From contig CM037792.1 of assembly GCA_021229015.1 (NCBI GenBank), forward strand, positions 40,496,346-40,560,345: DNA of 64,000 nucleotides, in the 5' to 3' direction. Within the stretch, counting starts at the first letter, position 1. The number at the start of each line of letters is the position of its first letter. The position numbers and the translations under genes were made by a program. The notes beneath the pieces are model-generated. The model was not told the DNA's origin. It did not search any database and saw only the letters and a program-made list of their open reading frames with translations. This document shows, piece by piece, positions 56,901 to 61,500 of the stretch. This stretch comes from Solen grandis (Eukaryota; Mollusca; Bivalvia; Adapedonta; Solenidae).

Positions 56901-59900
56901 TGGAGTAAACAATGGGAAACCCCAGTAAACTACTAGTGGTGTCTGTTTTTTCATGTTTGTTGAATAGTGGCACATTGTCAATATGTGGATAGGATTTAAA
57001 GTCACCCATGAGAAAATTAATTATCATAACAATTTGCATCCTTTTGCATTGTGTTGCATTGCCATTATTTACTTCATTCTTATCGATTAATCATGAGTAA
57101 TTAAAGAATAATATAAAAGAATAAAACTTTTAGCTTTGTTGACATGCATGATAACACTACATAATCAAATTTGATTTTCCATCGTTCAGCAATAAATTAA
57201 ACACATATTAATATCTATGACCCTTCCCATCTTACCCCTCAGGCCATTTCAGCCTCCTACTGAGTCCAGCCAGATAAGACGGTGAAATACCCAGCAGGGT
57301 GCCATATTCCATGGATTTTAATGCCTTTAACTCTGGATTATCTGAATAGTAATGAAAATATACTAAAAACGATAAAGTATGAGTTTGAATTGATATATCT
57401 AACATTATTCATGTAAATCAATCTATTTTACAGGCAATGAAACACGATTTTGTCTGTATGGAATCATATGTATCGAGTAAGTATGAAAAAAAGTTACACA
57501 TAGATTATTTTCTTAAATATAATTTTTACTAAGTTTTGTTTACCCTCTAAATTAATGTTGCATTTAGGTTAGAAGACAATTCTAGTTAATTACCTATTTA
57601 AAAAATCATCTACATAAATTGATGTCATATTGATGATGTATTGCAGTCTCACAGTGACGGATATGTTCTGGTCAAACCTGTTTGTAGTGGACTTACAACT
57701 GACGGTGTGTTTTGAATCAACAGGCAACTGTTATTATTCCATTGATATCATGAAATCGACAAGACTTCTGAAGCAAGTTTGCAGTTGGCAAGATCCACCG
57801 CTTGTTGTTGGTATGATATTAGATTGATTTAGCTCCGTTTTGTATTCAATTATTAATTATTAGGTAACGTTAAACATATATATAAGTCTTTTTTTTATCT
57901 CTTAGTAAAATATGTAGTGATGTGGTTAAATGAGAAAACCTGTTTTGTAATACTTCTTAATGTATGCAGGTTTTGACCTTGTTGGTTGGTTAAACCGATC
58001 AAGGAGCACCGACAGCGAAAATCATGCCGACGTACTTGGCTGCAAAACTACTCAATAAACTTGGTTTATCCAGTTATCTTATCGGAGACGAATGTTTCAT
58101 TCATTCTGATACATCATCAGTGTGTTCATCAGGTTTGTAGCCAATATGATATCAGTCTTGTGTCATTTCAGATTCAGATCAAACTTTCATACTATCAATA
58201 TGGAAAGCCAGTTTGTATTTAATTTGATTTTATACTTTAATTGAGGACAAATGTATTTTTATATGTGATTGTATTTATTTGATCGATCGAATTTAAGAGA
58301 TTATAATTTGAAAATAAGATGCAATTAACCGTTGAGCATGTCTTTAATATATATTTATTCTTATATACAGACTAACCATCACGCTTTTCTTTAGAATGCA
58401 ACGTGACTGAGATTATACCAGTGGAAACTCTGAATCAGACTTCGTGTCACATTAGGAAATCATGTGCAGGTGCAGATGTGTGTACCTTTGTACCACTCAT
58501 CAACCGGAATATCAATGCCTTCATGGACATAGACTACTGTAACCAAATCCTGGAAATAGGAATCGAGAAATATGTTTTCAACATCACCATGTTTAATTTT
58601 GAGTATGGTCAGTATTTTTCTATATTATTTTTTGTATCAATATCTATGACATACCCCTCTAGATTTCAAAAGCACAATAGAGTTGTCCTATCATTATAAG
58701 AATTGTTATACCCGTAATCATACTATCTAGGCAATATTTTATTAATTTAGTATTCTATCGAAAAGATCGTGTATTTCACTTCAAAATCCAACACATACCC
58801 CAGATATGGTATAAGTGGACAATTGGACATGTTGGATGAGAGAAGACTTGAAACCTGTTATTATTACATGCATGTATAGTTACTACCTACATAGCAATGC
58901 GTTCTTTGATGGGTGCAAGTGTTTTGTACAATATATATTGTGAAGGAGCTGGCCTTGGTTTTGGGCGGATGTCCAAATCAGGCTGATGATTGTAAATGGG
59001 TCGTTTGACAATTTACGCTTTTGCTAGTGTCGTTTAGGAGTATGTTATGAAGAATTTATCATATCGATTGATCAGTCCTTTTTATTCTTTATGTCATAGT
59101 GTCACGTGCTTACCGCGTCAGTTTCCATATATTTTACTTATATGTTTTACATACTTTTCAATCGGATATTCATACATCAGTTGGAGTTGACGACAACAGT
59201 TTAACTATATACATGTAGCGCGAGACGCAGTGGATATACAAAGTGCGTATTTGTCCGTTTTTTTTATATTTTTTAAGAAATTTGGGTAAAATCAAGTTTA
59301 CATTTTTAAAACCTACATACAAATTGTCCTGCTAACCAAACTGTTGGCCCTGTTAACGTATTACTTATCGTGAATTTAAATGAAAAATGGGCTACCTGAC
59401 CAGTCAGTCAAAATATACGTTTTCTGATTAAAGTGAATTATCTCAAGCTACGCATCATTAACTTTATGTAGGCTTTGAAAATGAAAACTTGATTTTACCA
59501 AAAATTGGTAAGAAATTATTAAAACCGGACAAATACGCGTATATCCACTGCGTCTCACGCTACAAGTTTTTTTAAAAATTAAGCTCGAAGTGGATCGTCG
59601 GGTTTAGAGAATTGCTTACTTAACTGCAAAGCGAGATACATATACAGTCGTACCTTATCAGAAGTCGATGGCATACATGACCTTAATAAAGACCGCGGTA
59701 GAGAGTAACAAAACGTATTACATTTACTTGGGATCAGAAATTTAAATTTCAGTTCGCGTTTAAGTTAATTTGGTCCATTTTGTTAACATTCAGTCAGGTT
59801 TTATCCCTTACCCAAAGAGCTCATATGACACAATTATTTCATTTTTATTTTGTAACTCAAACTTGTATCTTTTCACAGGAAAAACACATACTATCAGTCT

Positions 59901-60331
59901 CAGAGGAATTTTCTATCTTAAGTGAGTATTGTGCTATCTCTATCTCTCTCTGTATAAAGTATTTGGCACAAGCATGAACTGAATATTACGTTTGAAGAGT
60001 ATTTCGCTTATAGCTTTCCGTTATTTATTATGTATTTAATCTAGATAGAATTGTAAACATATAATTTTAAAAAATACACATTTATTTTTTGTTTAATTTT
60101 CATATATACAGTTGTTAAATTAAGTAATATTGTGATTTATAAATGATTTTTGATCTTCTATTGTAATCAGGTTTAGAATATTTGACCTACAACACAAGGG
60201 AAAGTATTCGGTGGATCTAAATTTCATGATGTGTTTCTATAACAATTCCTGTGACATTGACATCATGATATTCAACAAGACAGAGCTTTTGAAGCTCCCC
60301 TGTCTTGCAGACAGCTCTTTTATCCACCAAG
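11823..60331 (+). CDS. Giant repeat-module extracellular-type protein, 22 units, partial at both ends
   Basis: About 75 plus-strand exons encode 22 tandem copies of a roughly 195-residue module, about 4,200 residues in all. Nearly all borders are GT-AG with fixed phases (A 1-1, B 1-1, C 1-2, D 2-1). Module landmarks: A '[DG]FSxxxW ... L.[ED]LGI..YL....C ... NGW.N'; B 'DCP ... SC ... CTG[IV][ED]CC ... R ... IDxC...L.I.IE ... SLLDY.WG'; C 'F.L.GV.RL'; D 'Y.I.DL....Y.V.L..SIC[FL] ... C ... IL.NT.LPKP.C'. Each unit normally has ten cysteines, and NxS/T sequons recur (for example LNASIC, LNLSVC). This suggests a secreted or cell-surface disulfide-rich protein. I see no signal peptide, membrane segment, start or stop, so both termini are missing. 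I do not recognise the family. Function is unknown; adhesion, matrix or recognition roles are only guesses. Confidence 0.85.
14770..16752 (+). CDS. Array unit 2 (complete, four exons)
   Basis: Exons: A 14770-14943 ('DFSLNIWLEN ... LDIERYLQEDAC ... INGWKS'), B 16015-16218 ('DCPAELPQLP ... CTGIECCVFVSLIRK ... LDTC ... LFDWQIG'), C 16449-16491 ('DEVQRFSLGGVFRIE'), D 16592-16752 ('FRIINIHSQNTYIVNLNLSVCFEKSWC' in two parts, then 'LPKPLCD'). All phases agree and there are no internal stops. It is a good reference unit for the four-exon form, with ten cysteines and an NLS sequon just before the SVC cysteine. The A-B intron (about 1.07 kb) holds nothing I recognise. Confidence 0.9.
17066..18238 (+). 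CDS. Array unit 3 (degraded)
   Basis: Exons: A 17066-17236 (intact, 'DFSLHEWLAV ... LGILPYLLKKEC'), fused BC 17516-17767, D from 18041. BC needs a one-base correction near its start to read 'MTLPALPDSMSC ... TINCC', carries TAA at 17757-17759 in the C part, and would use a GC donor (AAAAG/GCAATA). D reads well ('YSIIDLLAEN ... VIVCLDSKEC ... IPKLGC') but has no donor where the other units have one; the next GT (18239) is about 35 bases late and in the wrong phase. These defects add up to real decay better than to simple base-calling error, but neither is proven. Confidence 0.68.
18354..19356 (+). CDS. Array unit 4 (B exon truncated at its 5' end)
   Basis: Exons: A 18354-18527 ('DFDLIHFLQN ... 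VLQYLQTTPC ... NGWKN'), fused BC about 18638-18840, D 19202-19356 ('YTIENLESSR ... LSVCFSRGSC ... FPKPFC'). BC is normal from 'CTAIDCC' to 'LNGIFRIE', but the preceding 'DCP ... SC' segment and any AG acceptor in phase are missing. Only about 110 bases separate A from the recognisable part, and TAA lies in frame just upstream. A deletion of roughly 45 coding bases plus the acceptor is the simplest reading. Without repair, this exon cannot be spliced normally. Confidence 0.7.
19714..21339 (+). CDS. Array unit 5 (complete, four exons)
   Basis: Exons: A 19714-19881 ('GFHLRTWLTD ... IGISYLLSEQTC ... NGWKS'), B 20229-20438 ('ECSTASNLPTL ... SCAKIACCLHVTELQR ... LDIC ... IENM'), C 20637-20679 ('EYRESLDLMGVLQLG'), D 21182-21339 ('FAVREDDTAF ... 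YTICFDENKQC ... VPKPFC'). Phases all agree. The last donor, GTCTAT, is weak. B is missed by a simple ATG-based ORF scan because its first ATG comes late in the exon. Confidence 0.87.
22052..23999 (+). CDS. Array unit 6 (complete, four exons)
   Basis: Exons: A 22052-22225 ('DFLLDNWLSS ... LGISQYLESNDC ... NGWNN'), B 22374-22583 ('YCPQEVDLEPL ... CTGIDCCIQVDVLKR ... IDSC ... SLINYNWG'), C 23591-23633 ('GKDESVYLFGVIRLE'), D 23839-23999 ('YRIFHIQQTRQYVIDLVLRV' then 'CFDYDKC ... LLENMC'). A ends in T rather than G, so the residue before CP is Tyr instead of Asp. The B-C intron is about 1.0 kb; I see nothing recognisable in it. Confidence 0.9.
24149..25531 (+). CDS. Array unit 7 (A exon frameshifted)
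   Basis: Exons: A 24149-24306, B 24439-24648 ('VCNATMFLSKLPG ... CLDIECCLRVDLLQR ... IDYC ... FKFG'), C 24925-24967 ('GEENKFYLLGVFRIL'), D 25374-25531 ('LTISEEENIY ... MRIQSCFDANGPC ... VSKSLC'). A begins 'DFTFDDWASSNGLTIG' and hits TGA at 24208-24210; one base later in frame it resumes as 'IQKLVFDLGISQYLNDNSC'. Its length is one base short of a whole number of codons, so this looks like a single-base deletion near 24190-24207. Both splice sites of A are intact. Confidence 0.82.
25899..26815 (+). CDS. Array unit 8 (fused BC; two frameshifts)
   Basis: Exons: A 25899-26054 ('DFSFKKWMEL ... MGLRTYLSDQQC'), fused BC 26209-26466 ('DKC ... SC ... CLGMECC', then after a shift near 26291-26302 'RTTLQRNVRFSM ... 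LDEYEFGSWRKLQLQGILQL'), D 26653-26815 ('FRMFDIYKEN ... INICFSDVEDC', then after a shift near 26773-26779 'PNCDGRLPSIYP'). Each shift equals one missing base, the second beside an AAA run. Splice sites are intact. This is the first of nine consecutive units with the B and C parts in one exon. Confidence 0.8.
27018..28049 (+). CDS. Array unit 9 (fused BC; short A; first B cysteine absent)
   Basis: Exons: A 27018-27155 ('DFSYTEWLLT ... LGLTSYLPKQGC', the shortest A at 45 codons), fused BC 27426-27660 ('DQQIISADTTC ... NIQCCINSDDFKR ... VDTC ... LLDFDYDKEKIFSLLDVINL'), D 27889-28049 ('YRIVDLSRSQ ... INVCLDKTNC ... MKKRC'). The DCP opening of B is replaced by DQQ, so this unit has nine rather than ten conserved cysteines. 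Phases are all correct. Confidence 0.86.
28106..28378. mobile_element. Short inverted-repeat element (MITE-like)
   Basis: Perfect 27-base inverted repeats at 28106-28132 (starting ACTCAACAACTTTTC) and 28352-28378 enclose about 220 AT-rich bases. No ORF. It lies in the intron between units 9 and 10. No clear target duplication was seen. Confidence 0.7.
28798..29859 (+). CDS. Array unit 10 (fused BC; D frameshifted)
   Basis: Exons: A 28798-28968 (divergent: 'DDFEYDMHSYILDG ... QNFARYMRSKMC ... LTWTS'), fused BC 29296-29554 ('ECSSFIPSND ... CKKIECCVESTFLMR ... FDEC ... FGRRQMFGIFGVFTMG'), D 29703-29859 ('LTIDDINLLK ... LKLCYDSVDC'). D hits TGA after the A6 run at 29823-29828; one extra base there would restore 'CLIVMDKEH' and the phase-1 donor GTATGT. 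A is the most divergent A exon: its WL motif is replaced by SYIL. Confidence 0.8.
29621..29652. repeat. AT/TG microsatellite
   Basis: (AT)n passing into (TG)n in the intron between unit 10 BC and D. Confidence 0.85.
30005..31286 (+). CDS. Array unit 11 (fused BC)
   Basis: Exons: A 30005-30163 ('NASLLSWKHG ... IAIAQFIGPTC ... RWSN'), fused BC 30456-30708 ('ECGKHLTLPSLSNLTGC ... SCTAVSCCMKIHELDK ... IQPC ... VLSLKRFIVLE'), D 31129-31286 ('YIIFDVESEDMYIASLNVSF' then 'CPDESC ... LPKEEC'). Phases are correct and there are no stops. BC has no early ATG and is easily missed by ORF callers. Sequons include NLT and NVS. Confidence 0.86.
31618..34474 (+). CDS. Array unit 12 (fused BC)
   Basis: Exons: A 31618-31782 ('GNFEKWIQEQ ... 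YMGLSNFIQIPSC'), fused BC 33455-33707 ('DCIMSNAQIPL ... SCGRLNCCVFSPELDTHFR ... IDSC ... YVFGQTDEISLRGIIFIR'), D 34314-34474 ('YNFKEDIIGN ... VRICYDGTHC ... IRKPLC'). All phases agree. The A-BC intron is 1.67 kb and contains a minus-strand SINE at 32497-32740. The A acceptor, AAAAG, lacks a strong pyrimidine tract. Confidence 0.86.
31783..33454. other. Intron, unit 12 A to BC
   Basis: Non-coding by my reading apart from the SINE listed separately (32497-32740); the rest is AT-rich with no recognisable feature. Confidence 0.6.
32497..32740 (-). mobile_element. tRNA-derived SINE, copy 1
   Basis: On the minus strand it begins GGGGCCTCCGTGGCCGAGAG, containing an A-box-like TGGCCGAGAGGGTT, and has GGGTTCGAATACC as a B box. 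The body includes 'CCTTCCAGCTGGCTTGCGG' and 'TGTAATTAGCTGGATGTCGC'. It is not a functional tRNA because the cloverleaf is not maintained. Confidence 0.8.
34709..36018 (+). CDS. Array unit 13 (fused BC)
   Basis: Exons: A 34709-34873 ('GFSIQTWLSE ... LDVANSFNSEYC'), fused BC 35132-35390 ('GDCPANVQVV ... SCTGVSCCVDVPMINR ... IDHC ... LLDYTFGKEESIWVGGVFRL'), D 35858-36018 ('TFVYDLTKEN ... VQICWQSHTQC ... LPKSPC'). BC has an extra residue before DCP because its acceptor sits three bases earlier. The A donor is weak (GTTGTA). A TG microsatellite lies in the A-BC intron. Confidence 0.88.
34944..34988. repeat. (TG)n microsatellite
   Basis: About 20 TG repeats in the intron between unit 13 A and BC. 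Confidence 0.95.
36131..37538 (+). CDS. Array unit 14 (fused BC with one-base insertion)
   Basis: Exons: A 36131-36301 ('DFSIEEWRKD ... LGLVNFLQRNQC ... HGWIN'), fused BC 36893-37149 ('SCPRKFHPPD ... HCTAIECCIQSRDID', then shifted 'FDIDIC ... LFDYQFGEVDEFWFFGVVRL'), D 37372-37538 ('FQIYDLKDERKVLVSLNASI' then 'CLTSSSLC ... LPKQRC'). BC is one base too long. Taking one T out of the TTTT run at about 37009-37012 restores the usual 19-residue spacing from CC to the next cysteine. Splice sites are intact. Confidence 0.82.
37737..39609 (+). CDS. Array unit 15 (fused BC)
   Basis: Exons: A 37737-37907 ('DFSYTTWMIE ... LGIGSFLLENQC ... GGFEN'), fused BC 38341-38593 ('ECGNNVSTSAL ... SCTSVECCQHVPELGR ... 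INVC ... LLDYEYGRQEHFWINNVLRF'), D 39446-39609 ('FTIIDLEIRREYVVNLVFSV' then 'CMERSGEC ... LPKHNC'). All phases agree. The BC-D intron includes an imperfect inverted repeat at about 38850-39050. Confidence 0.88.
39610..41246. other. Intron, unit 15 D to unit 16 A
   Basis: 1.64 kb without any exon of the array and without a recognised repeat. It is the longest D-to-A interval, but the existing exons on both sides are phase-compatible. Confidence 0.55.
41247..42099 (+). CDS. Array unit 16 (fused BC)
   Basis: Exons: A 41247-41414 ('GFSINEWMQN ... LGVLNYLLEQSC'), fused BC 41581-41833 ('DCKSYHAQQTL ... SCDSIECCLRIEELQR ... VTC ... ILDYEWGIEKNVSFNGLINL'), D 41930-42099 ('FTIDNLAGKN ... LVACLEDGKPC ... 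LPKPFC'). Phases agree. It has compact introns of 166 and 96 bases. The D donor is GTCTGT. It is preceded by the longest D-to-A intron (1.64 kb). Confidence 0.88.
42383..48334 (+). CDS. Array unit 17 (four exons, very long B-C intron; D with extra base)
   Basis: Exons: A 42383-42532 ('DFSLMEWMTN ... MGLSSYMKNEQC ... GWVN'), B 42796-43005 ('ECNSFHTMPIL ... DCSTIVCC ... LDPC ... FENKFG'), C 47917-47959 ('GIPFRHSFGGLYRLE'), D 48170-48334 ('YTVYNVDYGHRYMISVKISI' then 'CFEYRSPC ... IPKKKC'). The B-C intron is 4.9 kb, holding a SINE-like copy and a Tc1 remnant. D is one base too long: after the CAG acceptor, TC precedes the TAT codon where other D exons have a single base. Confidence 0.82.
43480..43508. 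repeat. (ATTG)n microsatellite
   Basis: Seven consecutive ATTG units following a TTA/TTG-rich stretch. Confidence 0.9.
43880..44155 (-). mobile_element. Probable tRNA-derived SINE, other family
   Basis: The minus-strand 5' end reads GGCGCAATAGCTCAGTGATA, with an A-box-like TAGCTCAGTGATAGAGC, then GGTCTGGGTTTTGATATC as a decayed B box. The left boundary is uncertain. Confidence 0.45.
44874..44980. repeat. AG and GATGAT simple repeats
   Basis: (AG)n followed by two blocks of (GAT)n / (GATGAT)n. Confidence 0.9.
47570..47660 (-). pseudogene. Tc1/mariner transposase remnant
   Basis: Minus-strand reading around 47645-47577 gives 'SPDLNLTEHL', a stop, then 'DALECQIRNQ'. This matches the C-terminal SPDLNPIEHLWD signature of Tc1-type transposases, which contains the last catalytic acidic residue. 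It is a short fragment and cannot be active. Confidence 0.7.
48569..50263 (+). CDS. Array unit 18 (fused BC)
   Basis: Exons: A 48569-48721 ('GFSLQQWVSR ... TKLSPFLNDQQC ... EWTS'), fused BC 49598-49850 ('SCKYQLNLPTLPSYISC' then 'SCTFVDCCINVDTIR ... IDSC ... LFNYSWGVIEHLWLQGIVRM'), D 50100-50263 ('AQIYNLGGQEKYMVNMNASI' then 'CLEDGEIC ... LPKLNCDW'). All phases agree. A degenerate mobile-element-like stretch lies in the A-BC intron. Confidence 0.89.
48839..49475. mobile_element. Possible degenerate DNA-transposon-like insertion
   Basis: The left end (GAGGTGTGTTCGAAATGTTC) and right end (ACTGTCTGGAAACCTTTCGACC) are imperfect inverted complements. GC content and CpG are higher inside than in flanking introns. 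There are several short frames but no recognisable transposase. Low confidence. Confidence 0.35.
50438..52426 (+). CDS. Array unit 19 (fused BC)
   Basis: Exons: A 50438-50611 ('DFKLDQWTEN ... LNIAPYIKDNKC ... NWIN'), fused BC 51794-52046 ('DCPHDIVLEKL ... YCTGIECCTILDKFNK ... VDTC ... LFDYDWGMEQIIGLQGLVQV'), D 52263-52426 ('FQLDDLKHQG ... ITICYDAIEPC ... LTKPLC'). Phases agree. BC lacks an early ATG. The 1.18-kb A-BC intron holds nothing I recognise. Confidence 0.88.
52059..52083. repeat. (TC)n microsatellite
   Basis: Eleven or so TC units just after the unit 19 BC donor. Confidence 0.9.
52735..54544 (+). CDS. Array unit 20 (four exons; A with two frameshifts)
   Basis: Exons: A 52735-52888, B 53742-53951 ('SCPLSVQHPPL ... 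SCTGVECCARSSVLSR ... VNDC ... SLVDYEWG'), C 54128-54170 ('GTEQVFSLHGVLNL'), D 54381-54544 ('YTVLDLVYKG ... DISICFEATGPC ... LPKLPC'). A is two bases short. 'DFSF' then, one frame over, 'SWLSPLTLNME', then, another frame over, 'DEITKAILLDQLGVAEYLS' and 'LNTC'; the breaks are near 52747 and 52783. Splice sites are intact. A plus-strand SINE lies in the A-B intron. Confidence 0.82.
53267..53490 (+). mobile_element. tRNA-derived SINE, copy 2 (internal deletion)
   Basis: It opens GGGGCCGCCGTGGCCGAGCG with an A-box-like region, shares 'CCTTCCAGCTGGCTTGCGG' and 'TGTAATTAGCTGGACGTCGC' with copy 1, and ends in an (ACA)n-like tail 'CAACAACAAC'. CATATTTA occurs at 53255-53262 and 53490-53497, a plausible target duplication. 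The B box seen in copy 1 is not recognisable. Confidence 0.8.
54718..57810 (+). CDS. Array unit 21 (complete, four exons)
   Basis: Exons: A 54718-54891 ('DFS'-type, here 'NFSLSSWLDM ... IIGYLKSPQC ... GWRK'), B 55045-55254 ('SCPLGTTLLDL ... SCTAVECCIDVYLLDK ... IDPC ... SLSDFEWG'), C 57434-57476 ('GNETRFCLYGIICIE'), D 57647-57810 ('LTVTDMFWSN ... LTVCFESTGNC ... LLKQVC'). All phases agree. C is unusual in having two cysteines. The 2.2-kb B-C intron carries a P-loop remnant and a minus-strand exon-like segment. Confidence 0.88.
55834..55935 (+). pseudogene. P-loop NTPase remnant
   Basis: One short frame reads 'INNAFENGHNVIIVGKTGTG' followed by ETYLLT and a stop. This looks like a Walker A (GKTGTGKT) with the catalytic lysine changed to glutamate. 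It is flanked by stops on both sides. The source could be a STAND-type NTPase, helicase or transposon gene; I cannot tell which. Confidence 0.45.
57232..57341 (-). other. Exon-like terminal segment on the minus strand
   Basis: After a plausible acceptor (TTTTCATTACTATTCAG on the minus strand), the frame 'NPELKALKSMEYGTLLG' continues 'ISPSYLAGLSRRLKWPEG' to a TAA. The residue composition looks protein-like. The family is not recognised, and no partner exon was found. Confidence 0.35.
57970..60331 (+). CDS. Array unit 22 (four exons; A with extra base; CC motif lost)
   Basis: Exons: A 57970-58132 ('GFDLVGWLNR', then after a shift near 58017-58021 'AAKLLNKLGLSSYLIGDEC'), B 58395-58607 ('ECNVTEIIPVE ... 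SCAGADVCTFVPLINR ... IDYC ... FNFEYG'), C 59879-59921 ('GKTHTISLRGIFYL'), D 60171-60331 ('FRIFDLQHKG ... FMMCFYNNSC ... LLKLPC'). A is one base long at an AAAA run. In B the CC pair is reduced to a single cysteine (ADVC). D ends on a good phase-1 donor (GTATGT), so at least one further A-type exon is expected, but none was found before the 61401 gap. Confidence 0.82.
58608..59878. other. Intron, unit 22 B to C
   Basis: 1.27 kb, non-coding, mostly occupied by the long-TIR MITE at 59214-59564. Confidence 0.6.
59214..59564. mobile_element. MITE with long terminal inverted repeats
   Basis: The left arm starts TGTAGCGCGAGACGCAGTGG and the right arm ends CACTGCGTCTCACGCTACA. Similarity continues inward for about 100 bases per arm with small indels, including 'TAAAATCAAGTTT' and its complement. 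No coding capacity was seen. Confidence 0.75.
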
Positions 60332-61400
60332 GTATGTTTTATTGTGCTGCGCAATAGATAGGGAACTTTACCTTCTAAAAAATTTCTGAAGCCCATGCTT
60401 CCAGTCATTCAAGTACTGCGTAGACAGTGATAATCCATGTTCATTTACAAAATTATAATTACATGAAAATATCAATCCTTCAAAATAGTAACGTTTTAAA
60501 TCACATCACTTAATCCACTCGCCACGTATTATATTCTAATTAGTGTGTGTTGCATGCAGACTTAAATCATCATATAACTTTTAATATAAAGTTACATTTG
60601 GAATATATATTTCATCACATTTTAATTAGTTTCCCTTCATTTAGAGAAACTAATTAAAATGCGATGAGATATATCTTCCAATATAGTTTTTATAAGGAAA
60701 ACATATTCAACATGCCTTATGTTCTAAGCAATACTTATATAAAATATCTCAATGTAATATCAAATGTAGAATACAAAACATTACGCATGTATTCCATTTA
60801 ACTTCCTTGTAATATATAGTCATAGAGTTATGCCTATACGAATATAATAAGCACCATACAACTAAATGTCATAAAAAGAATAGAAATATGTCAATATATA
60901 ACAGTAATATTTGTTAATTGTTAAGAAGAGTTTAACATCACTGAAACTAAGCAGAGATCTTCCTTAGATACATTTCCATGACAGCATGATTTTTCTTGTT
61001 TATGTAATTATAGAATAATTCAAAACGTGAAAGATATCCCCCATTATCTTCAAGAATATCATAAAAAAATATAAAAAGACTCAGTTTCTAACTATGACAA
61101 ACATCAATTTACACCTTATCCAATACCGTCGTCAACTGACGTCTATCGTTATTTATACGGAAAAAAAACATTGGTCTTTATATGTGATACTCTCCTTTCA
61201 ATTATAGAAAAAATACGTTACAATGGTACGGTTGCGATATTAATGGTAACTGTAAGAACTAGAGGGTCCACATATTCTGTCTAACTGAATTAAAAGCGAT
61301 TTTTTTTTATTTATTTAATACTAATAAAATAATACCACCGCATGCCAAACCAAAAGAGAAATGTCTTCTATTGACATTTGAAAATACATATATTGTATCA
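60332..61400. other. No recognised gene; contains a hairpin
   Basis: Follows the last array exon. I found no A-type exon here. A palindromic hairpin lies at about 60591-60690. Confidence 0.5.
60591..60690. repeat. Long hairpin
   Basis: Arms of about 40 bases around 'CATTTTAATTAGTTTC' and its complement 'GAAACTAATTAAAATG', separated by about 12 bases, with a few mismatches outside the core. Confidence 0.75.
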
Positions 61401-61500
61401 NNNNNNNNNNNNNNNNNNNNNNNNNNNNNNNNNNNNNNNNNNNNNNNNNNNNNNNNNNNNNNNNNNNNNNNNNNNNNNNNNNNNNNNNNNNNNNNNNNNN
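61401..61500. other. Assembly gap (100 N)
   Basis: Exactly 100 N. Confidence 0.99.

Larger units (their letters stand above)
55255..57433. other. 2.2-kb intron, unit 21 B to C, with gene remnants
   Basis: Holds the P-loop fragment (55834-55935) and the minus-strand exon-like segment (57232-57341) listed separately. The remainder shows short open frames without recognisable motifs. Confidence 0.55.

Noticed and set aside
60332..61400. A 23rd unit directly after unit 22
   Set aside because: Unit 22 D has a good donor, so another exon is expected, but no A-type sequence was found before the gap; it may lie in or beyond the gap.
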